From an uncultured Collinsella sp. (GTDB lineage Bacteria; Actinomycetota; Coriobacteriia; Coriobacteriales; Coriobacteriaceae), in NCBI GenBank assembly GCA_900549245.1, contig URNQ01000127.1:1-5756 (forward strand): 5,756 nucleotides of DNA, in the 5' to 3' direction. Position numbers and translations under genes: made by a program. Below are positions 1 to 5,149 of this stretch, in pieces (position 1 is the stretch's first letter; every line of letters begins with the position of its first letter). Below the pieces are notes generated by a model, which was given only the letters and a program-made list of their open reading frames with translations, made no database searches and was not told the DNA's origin.

Positions 1-669
1 AAAATGACTATGGGGGGCTGGCGGGGCGCGCTCGTCCCCGCGGCTGCCGTGCTGAGCTGCGTGGTGCCGGCGCTCGAGCGCCCGTGGAAGACGGCGCTTT
101 CTCGCACCTGCACGGGGCGCGTGCTCACCGTGGGGCCGGGTCTCAAGACCGGTATGCCCGTGCACTACGACGATCCAGCAGAGATCGGTCCCGACCGCAT
201 CGCCGACGCCGTGGCGGCACGCGCCGTCTACGGCTCTCCCTGCATCGTGATCGACTTGGGTACCACGACCAATATCGAGGTCATCGACGCGCGCGGCACC
301 TTTGTGGGCGGCGTCATCGCGCCGGGTCTGGCGCTTGGCGCCCGCTCTCTTTCGGCTGCTGCGGCGCGTCTGCCGCAGGTCGAGCCCTCGGCACCCACAC
401 ATGTAATCGGCCGCAACACGCGCGAGGCCATGCGTTCGGGCGTGGTTCTGGGCGAGGTGGCACGCATCGACGGCATGCTCGACATGGTGCTCGCCGAGAT
501 GCGCGCGACCAAGGCCGCGGGGGAGGGCAATGTACCCATCGTCATTACCGGCGACGATGCCGAGGCACTTGCGGCGCTGGTCGGCCATAGCCTGACGGTC
601 GATGACGCGCTGACGCTGCGGGGTCTCGCCGAGCTCTACCGCATCAATCAAAAGCCTCGTCGCGCGTAG
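1..669 (+). CDS. coaX: Type III pantothenate kinase (CoaX), C-terminal part; 5' end outside window
   Basis: CoaX phosphorylates pantothenate with ATP, the first committed step of coenzyme A synthesis, in the cytoplasm. The frame is open to the left edge. Already at nt 40-72 it encodes the family's SxVVP-type segment (LSCVVPALE), so the gene starts upstream and the ATG at nt 4 is internal. Counting from that ATG, I see VGPGLKTGMPVHYDDP (about 43-58), the catalytic-Asp motif IGPDRIADAVAA (61-72, Asp64), the nucleotide/metal motif DLGTTTN (84-90), GGVIAPGL (102-109), IGRNT (135-139) and a C-terminal TLRGLAELY typical of the family. About 222 residues are visible. Family members are about 255-265, so roughly 35-45 residues, including the N-terminal DxGNT phosphate loop, are missing. 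Type III enzymes are a separate family from CoaA (type I) and are known to need a monovalent cation and to resist CoA feedback. The identification is firm; the start cannot be judged here. Confidence 0.93.
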   Translation, partial: KMTMGGWRGALVPAAAVLSCVVPALERPWKTALSRTCTGRVLTVGPGLKTGMPVHYDDPAEIGPDRIADAVAARAVYGSPCIVIDLGTTTNIEVIDARGTFVGGVIAPGLALGARSLSAAAARLPQVEPSAPTHVIGRNTREAMRSGVVLGEVARIDGMLDMVLAEMRATKAAGEGNVPIVITGDDAEALAALVGHSLTVDDALTLRGLAELYRINQKPRRA

Positions 670-678
670 CGATGGGGC

Positions 679-702
679 GGTGGGACAAACGCCCCCACCT
701 TT
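679..702 (+). terminator. Possible weak terminator hairpin after coaX
   Basis: GGTGGG (679-684) pairs with CCCACC (694-699) around a 9-nt loop, followed only by TTT (700-702). A competing fold pairs GGGGCG (674-679) with CGCCCC (690-695). The position ten bases past the coaX stop fits a terminator, but the U-tract is short, so read-through into the deaminase gene is possible. Confidence 0.35.
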
Positions 703-706
703 CACC

Positions 707-715
707 TGCTACAAT
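707..715 (+). promoter_or_regulatory. Candidate extended -10 promoter for the dCMP deaminase gene
   Basis: TGCTACAAT matches the extended -10 pattern TGnTATAAT with one mismatch in the hexamer. No good -35 is present at 16-18 nt upstream, which is tolerated in extended -10 promoters. Transcription would start near 722, giving a leader of about 28 nt before the ATG at 750. It lies just after the hairpin that follows coaX, which supports a separate transcription unit. This is sequence resemblance only. Confidence 0.45.
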
Positions 716-749
716 GGGTCAGACTATTGCGATTTCGGAGGTGTCTGCC

Positions 750-1274
750 ATGTCGGACGATCTTCATCAAACTTCGTCAGGTAAGCGCCTGGACGTCATT
801 AGCTGGGACGAGTTCTTTATGAGCGTGGCCATCGCCGCGCAGCGCCGCAGCAAGGACCCCAACACGCAGGTGGGTGCGTGCATCGCCAGCACCAACCACC
901 GCATCCTTTCGGTGGGCTACAACGGTACACCCTCGGCGCTCAACGACGACTTTTTCCCGTGGGGTACGAGCGACGACCCGCTGCAGGACAAGCACAACTA
1001 CGTGGTCCATGCCGAGGCAAACGCCGTGCTCAACTACCGTGGCTCGCTCAAGGACCTCGAGGGTTCCACGGTCTACGTCACGCTGTTCCCGTGCCACGAC
1101 TGCGCCAAGATTTTGGCGCAGGTGGGCGTGGGCGAGGTTGTCTTCCTGGACAATAAGTACGCCGACACCGATGACGGCCGTATCAGCCGCCGCATTCTCG
1201 ATTCCTGCGGCATCAGCTACCGCCAGGTTATCGTCGATGTCCACATCGGCACCGAGGGACAGGCTCAGCAGTAG
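750..1274 (+). CDS. dCMP deaminase (deoxycytidylate deaminase), zinc-dependent
   Basis: This enzyme deaminates dCMP to dUMP, the substrate of thymidylate synthase, in the cytoplasm. The ATG at 750 was chosen because GGAGGT (737-742) lies 7 nt upstream. An in-frame ATG at 672 would add 26 residues without family resemblance and run across the candidate promoter. The 174-residue protein has the full zinc-deaminase signature: HAE (His87-Glu89, with the catalytic Glu) and PCHDC (114-118, zinc ligands Cys115 and Cys118). RSKDPNTQVGACI (33-45), GYNGTP (56-61), a DD-x-x-PW segment (66-71) and LFPC (112-115) resemble the eukaryotic DCTD / phage T4 type more than Bacillus ComEB, whose equivalent region reads RSTCPRLxVGA. 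In the DCTD/T4 type, activity is controlled by dCTP (activator) and dTTP (inhibitor). Whether that holds here is inference. It follows coaX by 80 nt and is probably transcribed on its own. A plain cytidine deaminase is unlikely given the length and the SKDP/GYNGTP motifs. Confidence 0.9.
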   Translation: MSDDLHQTSSGKRLDVISWDEFFMSVAIAAQRRSKDPNTQVGACIASTNHRILSVGYNGTPSALNDDFFPWGTSDDPLQDKHNYVVHAEANAVLNYRGSLKDLEGSTVYVTLFPCHDCAKILAQVGVGEVVFLDNKYADTDDGRISRRILDSCGISYRQVIVDVHIGTEGQAQQ

Positions 1275-1310
1275 CGCGTGGCAACGCCAGTTGGCAACAA
1301 AAGGCAGCTA

Positions 1311-1325
1311 AAAGAGCCCCGTCCC
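1311..1325 (-). repeat. Possible fourth copy of the GGGACAGG-type core, without a clear palindrome
   Basis: On the minus strand this reads GGGACGGGGCTCTTT. It fits the pattern GGG(A/T)C(A/G)GGNNN(A/C)TTT shared by the three palindromes near the DUF6020-like gene. The flanks offer only a weak GCAG/CTGC pairing. It may be a degenerate family member, a related repeat, or coincidence in GC-rich DNA. It sits in the 172-nt non-coding stretch 1275-1446, where I also see a direct TGGCAAC repeat (1279-1285 and 1292-1298) but no gene. Confidence 0.3.
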
Positions 1326-1384
1326 AAATTGACTGCTCGTGAAAGTCGTGTCCGCGCGCATGGATGGCTCGTGAGCGGGTACAT

Positions 1385-1423
1385 GGCTGTAGTAACATAG
1401 CCCCTGTCTGCGGGCGTGCCCGC
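1385..1423 (+). other. Two adjacent hairpins upstream of the NifU-like gene
   Basis: GGCTGT (1385-1390) pairs with ATAGCC (1397-1402), with one G-U pair, around a 6-nt loop. GCGGG (1410-1414) pairs with CCCGC (1419-1423) around a 4-nt loop and is followed by GTTATT. The second is only 12 nt before the Shine-Dalgarno. They could be leader structure or a weak terminator of upstream transcription. No convincing -35/-10 pair was found in this spacer. Confidence 0.3.
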
Positions 1424-1446
1424 GTTATTGTGAGAAAGGAGCCCCT

Positions 1447-1725
1447 GTGGCTGTTAACGAAGAGCTGCTTAAGAAGGTTCTTGAAGAGATTCGCCCCAAC
1501 CTGCAGGCCGATGGCGGCGATATGGAGTATGTGGGCGTTGACGACGAGGGCGTCGTCAAACTGGAGCTGCAGGGCGCTTGCGCCGGCTGCCCCATGAGCT
1601 CGCTGACCCTGTCCATGGGTATTGAGCGCATCCTGAAGGAGCATGTGCCCGGCGTTACCCGAGTTGAGCAGGTCAATGCCTCCGGCGAGACCGACGACCT
1701 GTACGACGAGTACGCGCCGTTCTAA
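1447..1725 (+). CDS. NifU C-terminal-domain protein, iron-sulphur cluster carrier/scaffold
   Basis: This 92-residue protein is essentially only the NifU C-terminal (Nfu) domain, which binds a [4Fe-4S] cluster between two subunits and hands it to apo-enzymes in the cytoplasm. The diagnostic features are ADGGDMEYVGV (21-31) and GACAGCPMSSLTL (43-55), with the CxxC ligands Cys45 and Cys48. The start is GTG at 1447, preceded by AAAGGAG (1435-1441) at 5 nt; no ATG fits. The last dozen residues (ETDDLYDEYAPF) form an acidic, probably flexible tail beyond the domain. It lacks the IscU-like N-terminal domain of full-length NifU, and no cysteine desulfurase or other Suf/Isc gene is visible nearby, so it probably takes clusters from a system encoded elsewhere. 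It has its own leader and is followed by a strong hairpin, suggesting a monocistronic unit. Confidence 0.92.
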   Translation: MAVNEELLKKVLEEIRPNLQADGGDMEYVGVDDEGVVKLELQGACAGCPMSSLTLSMGIERILKEHVPGVTRVEQVNASGETDDLYDEYAPF

Positions 1726-1771
1726 GATGCGAAAGCTGCGGACGTCATACTCCGCATAGACGTTACGCCCA

Positions 1772-1810
1772 AATATGCGGCTGCGAGCGCAAGGCCCGCG
1801 GCCGCATTTG
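1772..1810 (+). terminator. Strong terminator-like hairpin between the NifU-like gene and lgt
   Basis: Residues 1775-1785 pair with 1797-1807 in an 11-bp GC-rich stem (one G-U pair) around an 11-nt loop. It is preceded by AAAT and followed by a TTT-containing run (1807-1809). It is best read as the intrinsic terminator of the NifU-like gene, 50 nt past its stop. It ends only 27 nt before the lgt start and I see no good promoter in that gap. It may therefore lie in the lgt leader and act as an attenuator. Confidence 0.55.
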
Positions 1811-1834
1811 TATGTAGGGAGTGGGAGGGTCGAC

Positions 1835-2656
1835 ATGCTCAACGACTTCTACCATATGCTTGATCCCGTCGCGATTTCGGCGGGGCCCATCACGATTTAC
1901 TGGTATGGTCTGGCCTATGTGGTCGGCGCCCTGCTCACGGCGGTCGTCATGTACCGCACGCAGCGTCGCTGGGGCTTTAACATCACGATTGACGACCTGA
2001 CGAGCGTCGTGGTCGGTGTGGTCTTTGGCCTTATCATCGGCGCCCGCCTGTTCTACGTCATCTTTTACGGCGACGGCTACTACTGGGCACATCCGCTCGA
2101 GATCTTTGCCACCAACGAAGGCGGCATGAGCTTCCACGGTGGCCTGGTCGGCGGCATTATCGGCGGCATCATCGTGTGCCGCATGTATAAGCTCGATGCA
2201 TGGACTCTGGCAGACCTTGCCGTCATCGGCGCGCCGCTGGCCTTGTGTCTGGGCCGTTGTGCCAACTTTGTCAACGGTGAGCTGTGGGGCAAGCCGACCG
2301 ATCTGCCCTGGGGTGTGGTCTTTGGCGGGACTGCGGGCGATATGCCGCGTCACCCCTCCCAACTCTACGAGGCATTTCTTGAGGGCATTGTGCTCTTCTG
2401 CATCCTGCAGGTGCTCAGCCGCAAAAAGCCGCTGCTGCCCCAGGGCACGTTTATGGGCGTGTTTGTGATGGGTTACGGCATCGTCCGCTTCCTCGTCGAG
2501 TTCGTGCGCGTGCCCGACGCCCAGCTTGGCTATCTGCTGGGCGGCGTCATCACGATGGGTCAGCTGCTGAGCCTTCCGCTCGTTATTGCGGGCCTGGCGC
2601 TCGTCATCTTTGCGCGTCGCCGCAATCGCCCCCAGCGCATCTACCTCGACGCCTAA
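1835..2656 (+). CDS. lgt: Prolipoprotein diacylglyceryl transferase (Lgt)
   Basis: Lgt transfers diacylglycerol from phosphatidylglycerol to the lipobox cysteine of prolipoproteins, the first step of lipoprotein maturation, in the cytoplasmic membrane. The ATG at 1835 is preceded by GGAGG (1824-1828) at 6 nt. An earlier in-frame ATG at 1775 lies inside the terminator hairpin and would add 20 residues not typical of the family. The product is 273 residues, a usual length, with about seven hydrophobic segments. Family motifs are intact: WYGLAY (23-28), SFHGGL (99-104, His101 equivalent to the essential His103 of E. coli), the Lgt signature GRCANFVNGELWGKPT (140-155, Arg141 equivalent to Arg143), HPSQLYEA (173-180), and RFLVEFVRVPD (218-228) near the C-terminus. 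A basic cytoplasmic tail (RRRNRPQR) ends the protein. Lipoprotein substrates are not encoded in the window. The 3' end runs into a palindromic repeat ten bases past the stop. Confidence 0.97.
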   Translation: MLNDFYHMLDPVAISAGPITIYWYGLAYVVGALLTAVVMYRTQRRWGFNITIDDLTSVVVGVVFGLIIGARLFYVIFYGDGYYWAHPLEIFATNEGGMSFHGGLVGGIIGGIIVCRMYKLDAWTLADLAVIGAPLALCLGRCANFVNGELWGKPTDLPWGVVFGGTAGDMPRHPSQLYEAFLEGIVLFCILQVLSRKKPLLPQGTFMGVFVMGYGIVRFLVEFVRVPDAQLGYLLGGVITMGQLLSLPLVIAGLALVIFARRRNRPQRIYLDA

Positions 2657-2665
2657 CCACCACAT

Positions 2666-2700
2666 ACCACCACAAAGGGGACAGGCACCTTTGTGGTGGT
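2666..2700 (+). repeat. Palindromic repeat 1 (perfect 13-bp stem, GGGACAGG core)
   Basis: ACCACCACAAAGG (2666-2678) pairs perfectly with 2688-2700 around a 9-nt loop (2679-2687). The core GGGACAGGCACCTTT lies at 2678-2692. The 5' arm is preceded by a near-copy of itself (ACCACCACAT, 2656-2665, starting at the last base of the lgt stop), so the 3' arm has two possible partners. It may stabilise or end the lgt transcript, but no U-tract follows (TCGCTGGG), so it is a poor classical terminator. It resembles GGGGACAGGCACC-type REP sequences that I recall from other bacteria; that is not verified here. Confidence 0.8.
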
Positions 2701-2742
2701 TCGCTGGGCAACGATGACAGAACCGTAACGTTTCCCCAGATA

Positions 2743-2781
2743 AAACCTGCCAAAATAAACCTGTCCCTTTTTGGCAGGTTT
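2743..2781 (-). repeat. Palindromic repeat 2 (perfect 13-bp stem, core on minus strand)
   Basis: AAACCTGCCAAAA (2743-2755) pairs perfectly with 2769-2781 around a 13-nt loop. On the minus strand the core reads GGGACAGGTTTATTT (2767 down to 2753), the same design as repeat 1 in opposite orientation 42 nt away. The stem sequence is unrelated to that of repeat 1. It ends 2 nt before the AGAAAGG ribosome-binding candidate of the next gene, so if transcribed it sits in that gene's leader. A poor promoter candidate (ATGACA 2714-2719, 19 nt, GATAAA 2739-2744) would place the transcript start inside it. Confidence 0.8.
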
Positions 2782-2801
2782 CTAGAAAGGCTCTTTGGAC
2801 T

Positions 2802-4985
2802 GTGAAGGATTCCGATCTCTCCACAACGGCTGCGCGCGATGCCGCTCGCATCGTCTGGTTTAAGCGCTACCCCGCCAAGCAGACGCTCATCGCATTTTTG
2901 CTCGCGCTGTTGGCGACCACGGCGTTTTCCATCGATCCCGCCCCGGTGTCGAGCAACGCAGTCTTGGCGATTGACCCCAAAGCCTCGGGCATGCTGTACG
3001 TGTGCTACGAGGTGCTTCTCTCGTTTGCCGGCCACACCGATGCGGTCATGCTGCTTGCGCTTGCCTGCTTGCTCACCTTGCCGTTTCGCTACGTGTTCTT
3101 TGGCCGTGGCGACACCTGGCGTCCGTCGATCATTCTGCCGTCGCTGTTTTTCGCCATCTGCATGGTGTTCGGCCGCAGCTACGACCTCACCGACTCGGCC
3201 GAGATTGTTCTTGGCGACAAGGCCCGCATCATCTGCGCCTGGATTGGCGGCGCGGGCTGGATGCTCCTAGCGATCGTGGCCTTCTATCTGGCTTTTGAGT
3301 GTCTAGATTGGCTGAGCTCTCGGCGCATCCCGTTTTCCGAGGCGCACTTTGGCCGTATATGGCGTGTGGCTCACGCCGTGCTCTCGGCCCATCCCTTTGC
3401 CGGGCCCTTCCTGGTGCTTATGATCGCCTGGGCGCCCACGCTCATCGCTTCGCTGCCCGGCCTTTTTATGGGTGATACGGGTGCGCAGATTCGCCAGTGG
3501 TTCAACTATCCCAACGGCACGAGCGACTACCTGCGCCTACTCAACCCCAACGTGCTGCTCAACGGGCATCATCCCGTAGTGCACACGGCCATTATCGGCT
3601 CGTGCGTTCAGCTGGGGCTTTCGCTGTTCAACAGCGCTAACGCGGGCCTCATCATCTATACCTGCGCTCAATTTGTCATCACGGCTGCCTGCATGGCCTA
3701 TTCCATCTCGTCGCTGCGCAAACTGGGCGTGAGCCTGCCGGTTCGCGGTGCGATCCTGCTGTTCTTTGCGTTTATGCCGATGTTCTCTAACTACGCGGCG
3801 TTGCTCACCAAAGACGTGCTCTTTGCCGACGCGTTTTTGGTGCTGCTGGTACAGACCGTCAAGCTCGTGGCATGTGGCTTGCCCCGTCGTGATGCCAATG
3901 CCGAGCGTGCGGGCGAACAGAGGCCCGTGCTCTTTGCGCGCCACGACTGGCTGTTGCTTGCGCTGGCTGCCATGGGTTCCACGTTTTTGCGCAATGGCGG
4001 TCTGGTCTTTCCGTTGGCGGCCTGCGTGATTGCGGCGGCGTTTTGCGCATGGGATGTACATGTCGCCCGTCGTGCGGCTAAGCAGACGGGCACCGCGGTC
4101 TCATGCGCCACGCCGCGCTTCCGCTGGGTTGGCGTTCTCGCGGTGCTTGCACTCTGCCTTGCCTCTAATATGTACTTCACCAAGGTCTTTATGCCGGCGC
4201 ACGACATCACGCCTGGTTCCAAGCGCGAAATCCTCTCGATTCCGTTCCAACAGACGGCTCGTTTCGTCCAAAAGCACGACGGCCTCAACTCGGGCGTCAA
4301 CCCTACGGTTAAGGAGGACGGCACTATCGTGGAGGCACCCTGCGACGGTTTGGTGACCGACGAGGAGCGCGTCGTGATCGATCGCGTGCTCAAGTACGAG
4401 AACCTGGGCCGCCGCTACAACCCTGACAAGTCCGATGCCGTCAAGAACTGCTTTAACGAGTACGCCTCGCAGGAGGACATCAAGGCCTATTTTGAGGTCT
4501 GGGCGCAGATGTTCAAAAAGGATCCCGAGTGCTATATTTCGGCGCTTATCAATAACTACTATGGTTATTTTTATCCGAGTGCCCGCGATGCGTGGGTCTA
4601 CAGCACGGCGCGCAGTGCCGAGATTATGGCACGCCCCGACAACCTCAAGTACTTCGACTTCCATCCGGTCGATAGCAAGGTTGTGCGCTGGTGTGACCAC
4701 CTGATCAATCTGTACCGTGTGGCGGTGCAGCGCATCCCGTTTATTTCGCTCACCATGAGCTCGGCCACCTATGTATGGATCATGATCGCCGTGGTGGTCT
4801 ACCTGCTGCGTCGTCATTCATGGCGTGCGCTGGCGATCTGGGTGCCGCTGTTGGGCGTGCTCGCCGTGTGCCTGATTGGCCCGTGCAACGGCTCGACTTA
4901 CATGCGCTACCTGTATCCGGTCATCGCCTGCATGCCCTTCGCCATCGGCGCCACCGTCACCCGCAGCGACTTCCTCTGGTCCTAA
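2802..4985 (+). CDS. Large polytopic membrane protein, DUF6020-like, possible GT-C-type glycosyltransferase
   Basis: This is a 727-residue integral membrane protein of unproven function. I count about 13-15 hydrophobic segments: roughly 28-43, 78-99, 108-124, 141-165, 200-219, 262-303 (two), 314-356 (two), 383-417 (two), 441-457, 652-691 (two) and 702-718. A long hydrophilic region (about 458-650), probably outside the membrane, contains Cys514, Cys550 and Cys577. Motifs I associate with DUF6020-like proteins are PGLFMGDTGAQIRQWF (219-234), HHPVVHT (256-262), LTKDVLF (335-341), FLRNGG (395-400), PFQQTAR (481-487) and a late GPCNGSTYMRYLYP (693-706). An acidic residue just after a membrane segment (Asp225), a KD pair and late Arg/Tyr motifs recall lipid-phosphate-sugar GT-C enzymes, so a role in cell-surface glycan or envelope assembly is an inference. 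The start is GTG at 2802, with AGAAAGG (2784-2790) 11 nt upstream, rather long; no better in-frame start was seen. Palindromic repeats flank it on both sides. Confidence 0.8.
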   Translation: MKDSDLSTTAARDAARIVWFKRYPAKQTLIAFLLALLATTAFSIDPAPVSSNAVLAIDPKASGMLYVCYEVLLSFAGHTDAVMLLALACLLTLPFRYVFFGRGDTWRPSIILPSLFFAICMVFGRSYDLTDSAEIVLGDKARIICAWIGGAGWMLLAIVAFYLAFECLDWLSSRRIPFSEAHFGRIWRVAHAVLSAHPFAGPFLVLMIAWAPTLIASLPGLFMGDTGAQIRQWFNYPNGTSDYLRLLNPNVLLNGHHPVVHTAIIGSCVQLGLSLFNSANAGLIIYTCAQFVITAACMAYSISSLRKLGVSLPVRGAILLFFAFMPMFSNYAALLTKDVLFADAFLVLLVQTVKLVACGLPRRDANAERAGEQRPVLFARHDWLLLALAAMGSTFLRNGGLVFPLAACVIAAAFCAWDVHVARRAAKQTGTAVSCATPRFRWVGVLAVLALCLASNMYFTKVFMPAHDITPGSKREILSIPFQQTARFVQKHDGLNSGVNPTVKEDGTIVEAPCDGLVTDEERVVIDRVLKYENLGRRYNPDKSDAVKNCFNEYASQEDIKAYFEVWAQMFKKDPECYISALINNYYGYFYPSARDAWVYSTARSAEIMARPDNLKYFDFHPVDSKVVRWCDHLINLYRVAVQRIPFISLTMSSATYVWIMIAVVVYLLRRHSWRALAIWVPLLGVLAVCLIGPCNGSTYMRYLYPVIACMPFAIGATVTRSDFLWS

Positions 4986-4986
4986 C

Positions 4987-5019
4987 TTGGTGCATTGGGG
5001 TCAGGTTTCTTTGCACCAA
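4987..5019 (+). repeat. Palindromic repeat 3 (8-bp stem, GGGTCAGG core)
   Basis: TTGGTGCA (4987-4994) pairs perfectly with TGCACCAA (5012-5019) around a 17-nt loop containing the core GGGTCAGGTTTCTTT (4998-5012). It starts one base after the stop codon of the DUF6020-like gene and has the same orientation as repeat 1. No U-tract follows (AAGGGGCC), so it is a weak terminator candidate at best. Its stem is unrelated to those of repeats 1 and 2, while the core differs from repeat 2 at only two positions. Confidence 0.75.
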
Positions 5020-5075
5020 AGGGGCCATCATCACGACGCCTTCATTTTGGGGTTTATCTCGCAGGCCAGTAGGTA

Positions 5076-5100
5076 TATCATAACGACGTTTGTTTATATT
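5076..5100 (+). promoter_or_regulatory. Candidate -10 elements for yebC
   Basis: Two hexamers in an AT-rich patch resemble -10 boxes: TATCAT (5076-5081) and TATATT (5095-5100), each 5 of 6 matches to TATAAT. Neither has a good -35 at 16-18 nt. The leader would be about 45-65 nt. A bulged GCCC-AGC/GCTGGGC hairpin (5101-5121) followed by TTT lies between these and the ribosome binding site. The patch contrasts with the GC-rich surroundings, supporting a promoter region, but the exact start is unclear. Confidence 0.35.
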
Positions 5101-5149
5101 GCCCGAGCATCTGCGCTGGGCTTTAGGTCGAAACCGATAGGAGACACGT

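Noticed and set aside
4..6. ATG at nt 4 as the true start of coaX
   Set aside because: The frame is open to the window edge, no ribosome binding site can be seen, and the family's N-terminal phosphate-loop segment would be missing.
679..702. Post-coaX hairpin as another member of the GGGACAGG palindrome family
   Set aside because: It contains GGGACA and CACCTTT, but separated by extra bases, so it does not fit the 15-nt pattern. It is better treated as a simple GC-rich hairpin.
672..749. Upstream ATG (672) for the deaminase, adding 26 residues
   Set aside because: The added residues show no family similarity and cover the candidate promoter. The ATG at 750 has a near-ideal GGAGGT at 7 nt.
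1775..1834. Upstream ATG (1775) for lgt, adding 20 residues
   Set aside because: It lies in the stem of the terminator-like hairpin and lacks a ribosome binding site. The ATG at 1835 has GGAGG at 6 nt and gives the normal Lgt N-terminus.
2701..2742. Degenerate repeat core GATGACAGAACC between palindromes 1 and 2
   Set aside because: It matches only part of the core, lacks the TTT, and has only broken flanking pairing; the resemblance is too weak.
2656..2801. CRISPR-like repeat arrangement near the palindromes
   Set aside because: Only two elements are present, they are in opposite orientation with different stems, and there is no regular spacer or cas gene.
1763..2851. Long open frame on the minus strand (about 360 codons) opposite lgt
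   Set aside because: It overlaps a gene with complete Lgt motifs, spans the palindromic spacer, and its translation is a low-complexity His/Asp/Ala/Arg mix typical of the antisense of GC-rich genes.
4101..4817. Minus-strand open frame (238 codons) opposite the DUF6020-like gene
   Set aside because: It lies wholly within the membrane protein gene and has no recognisable domain. It arises from the GC-rich codon pattern of the sense gene.
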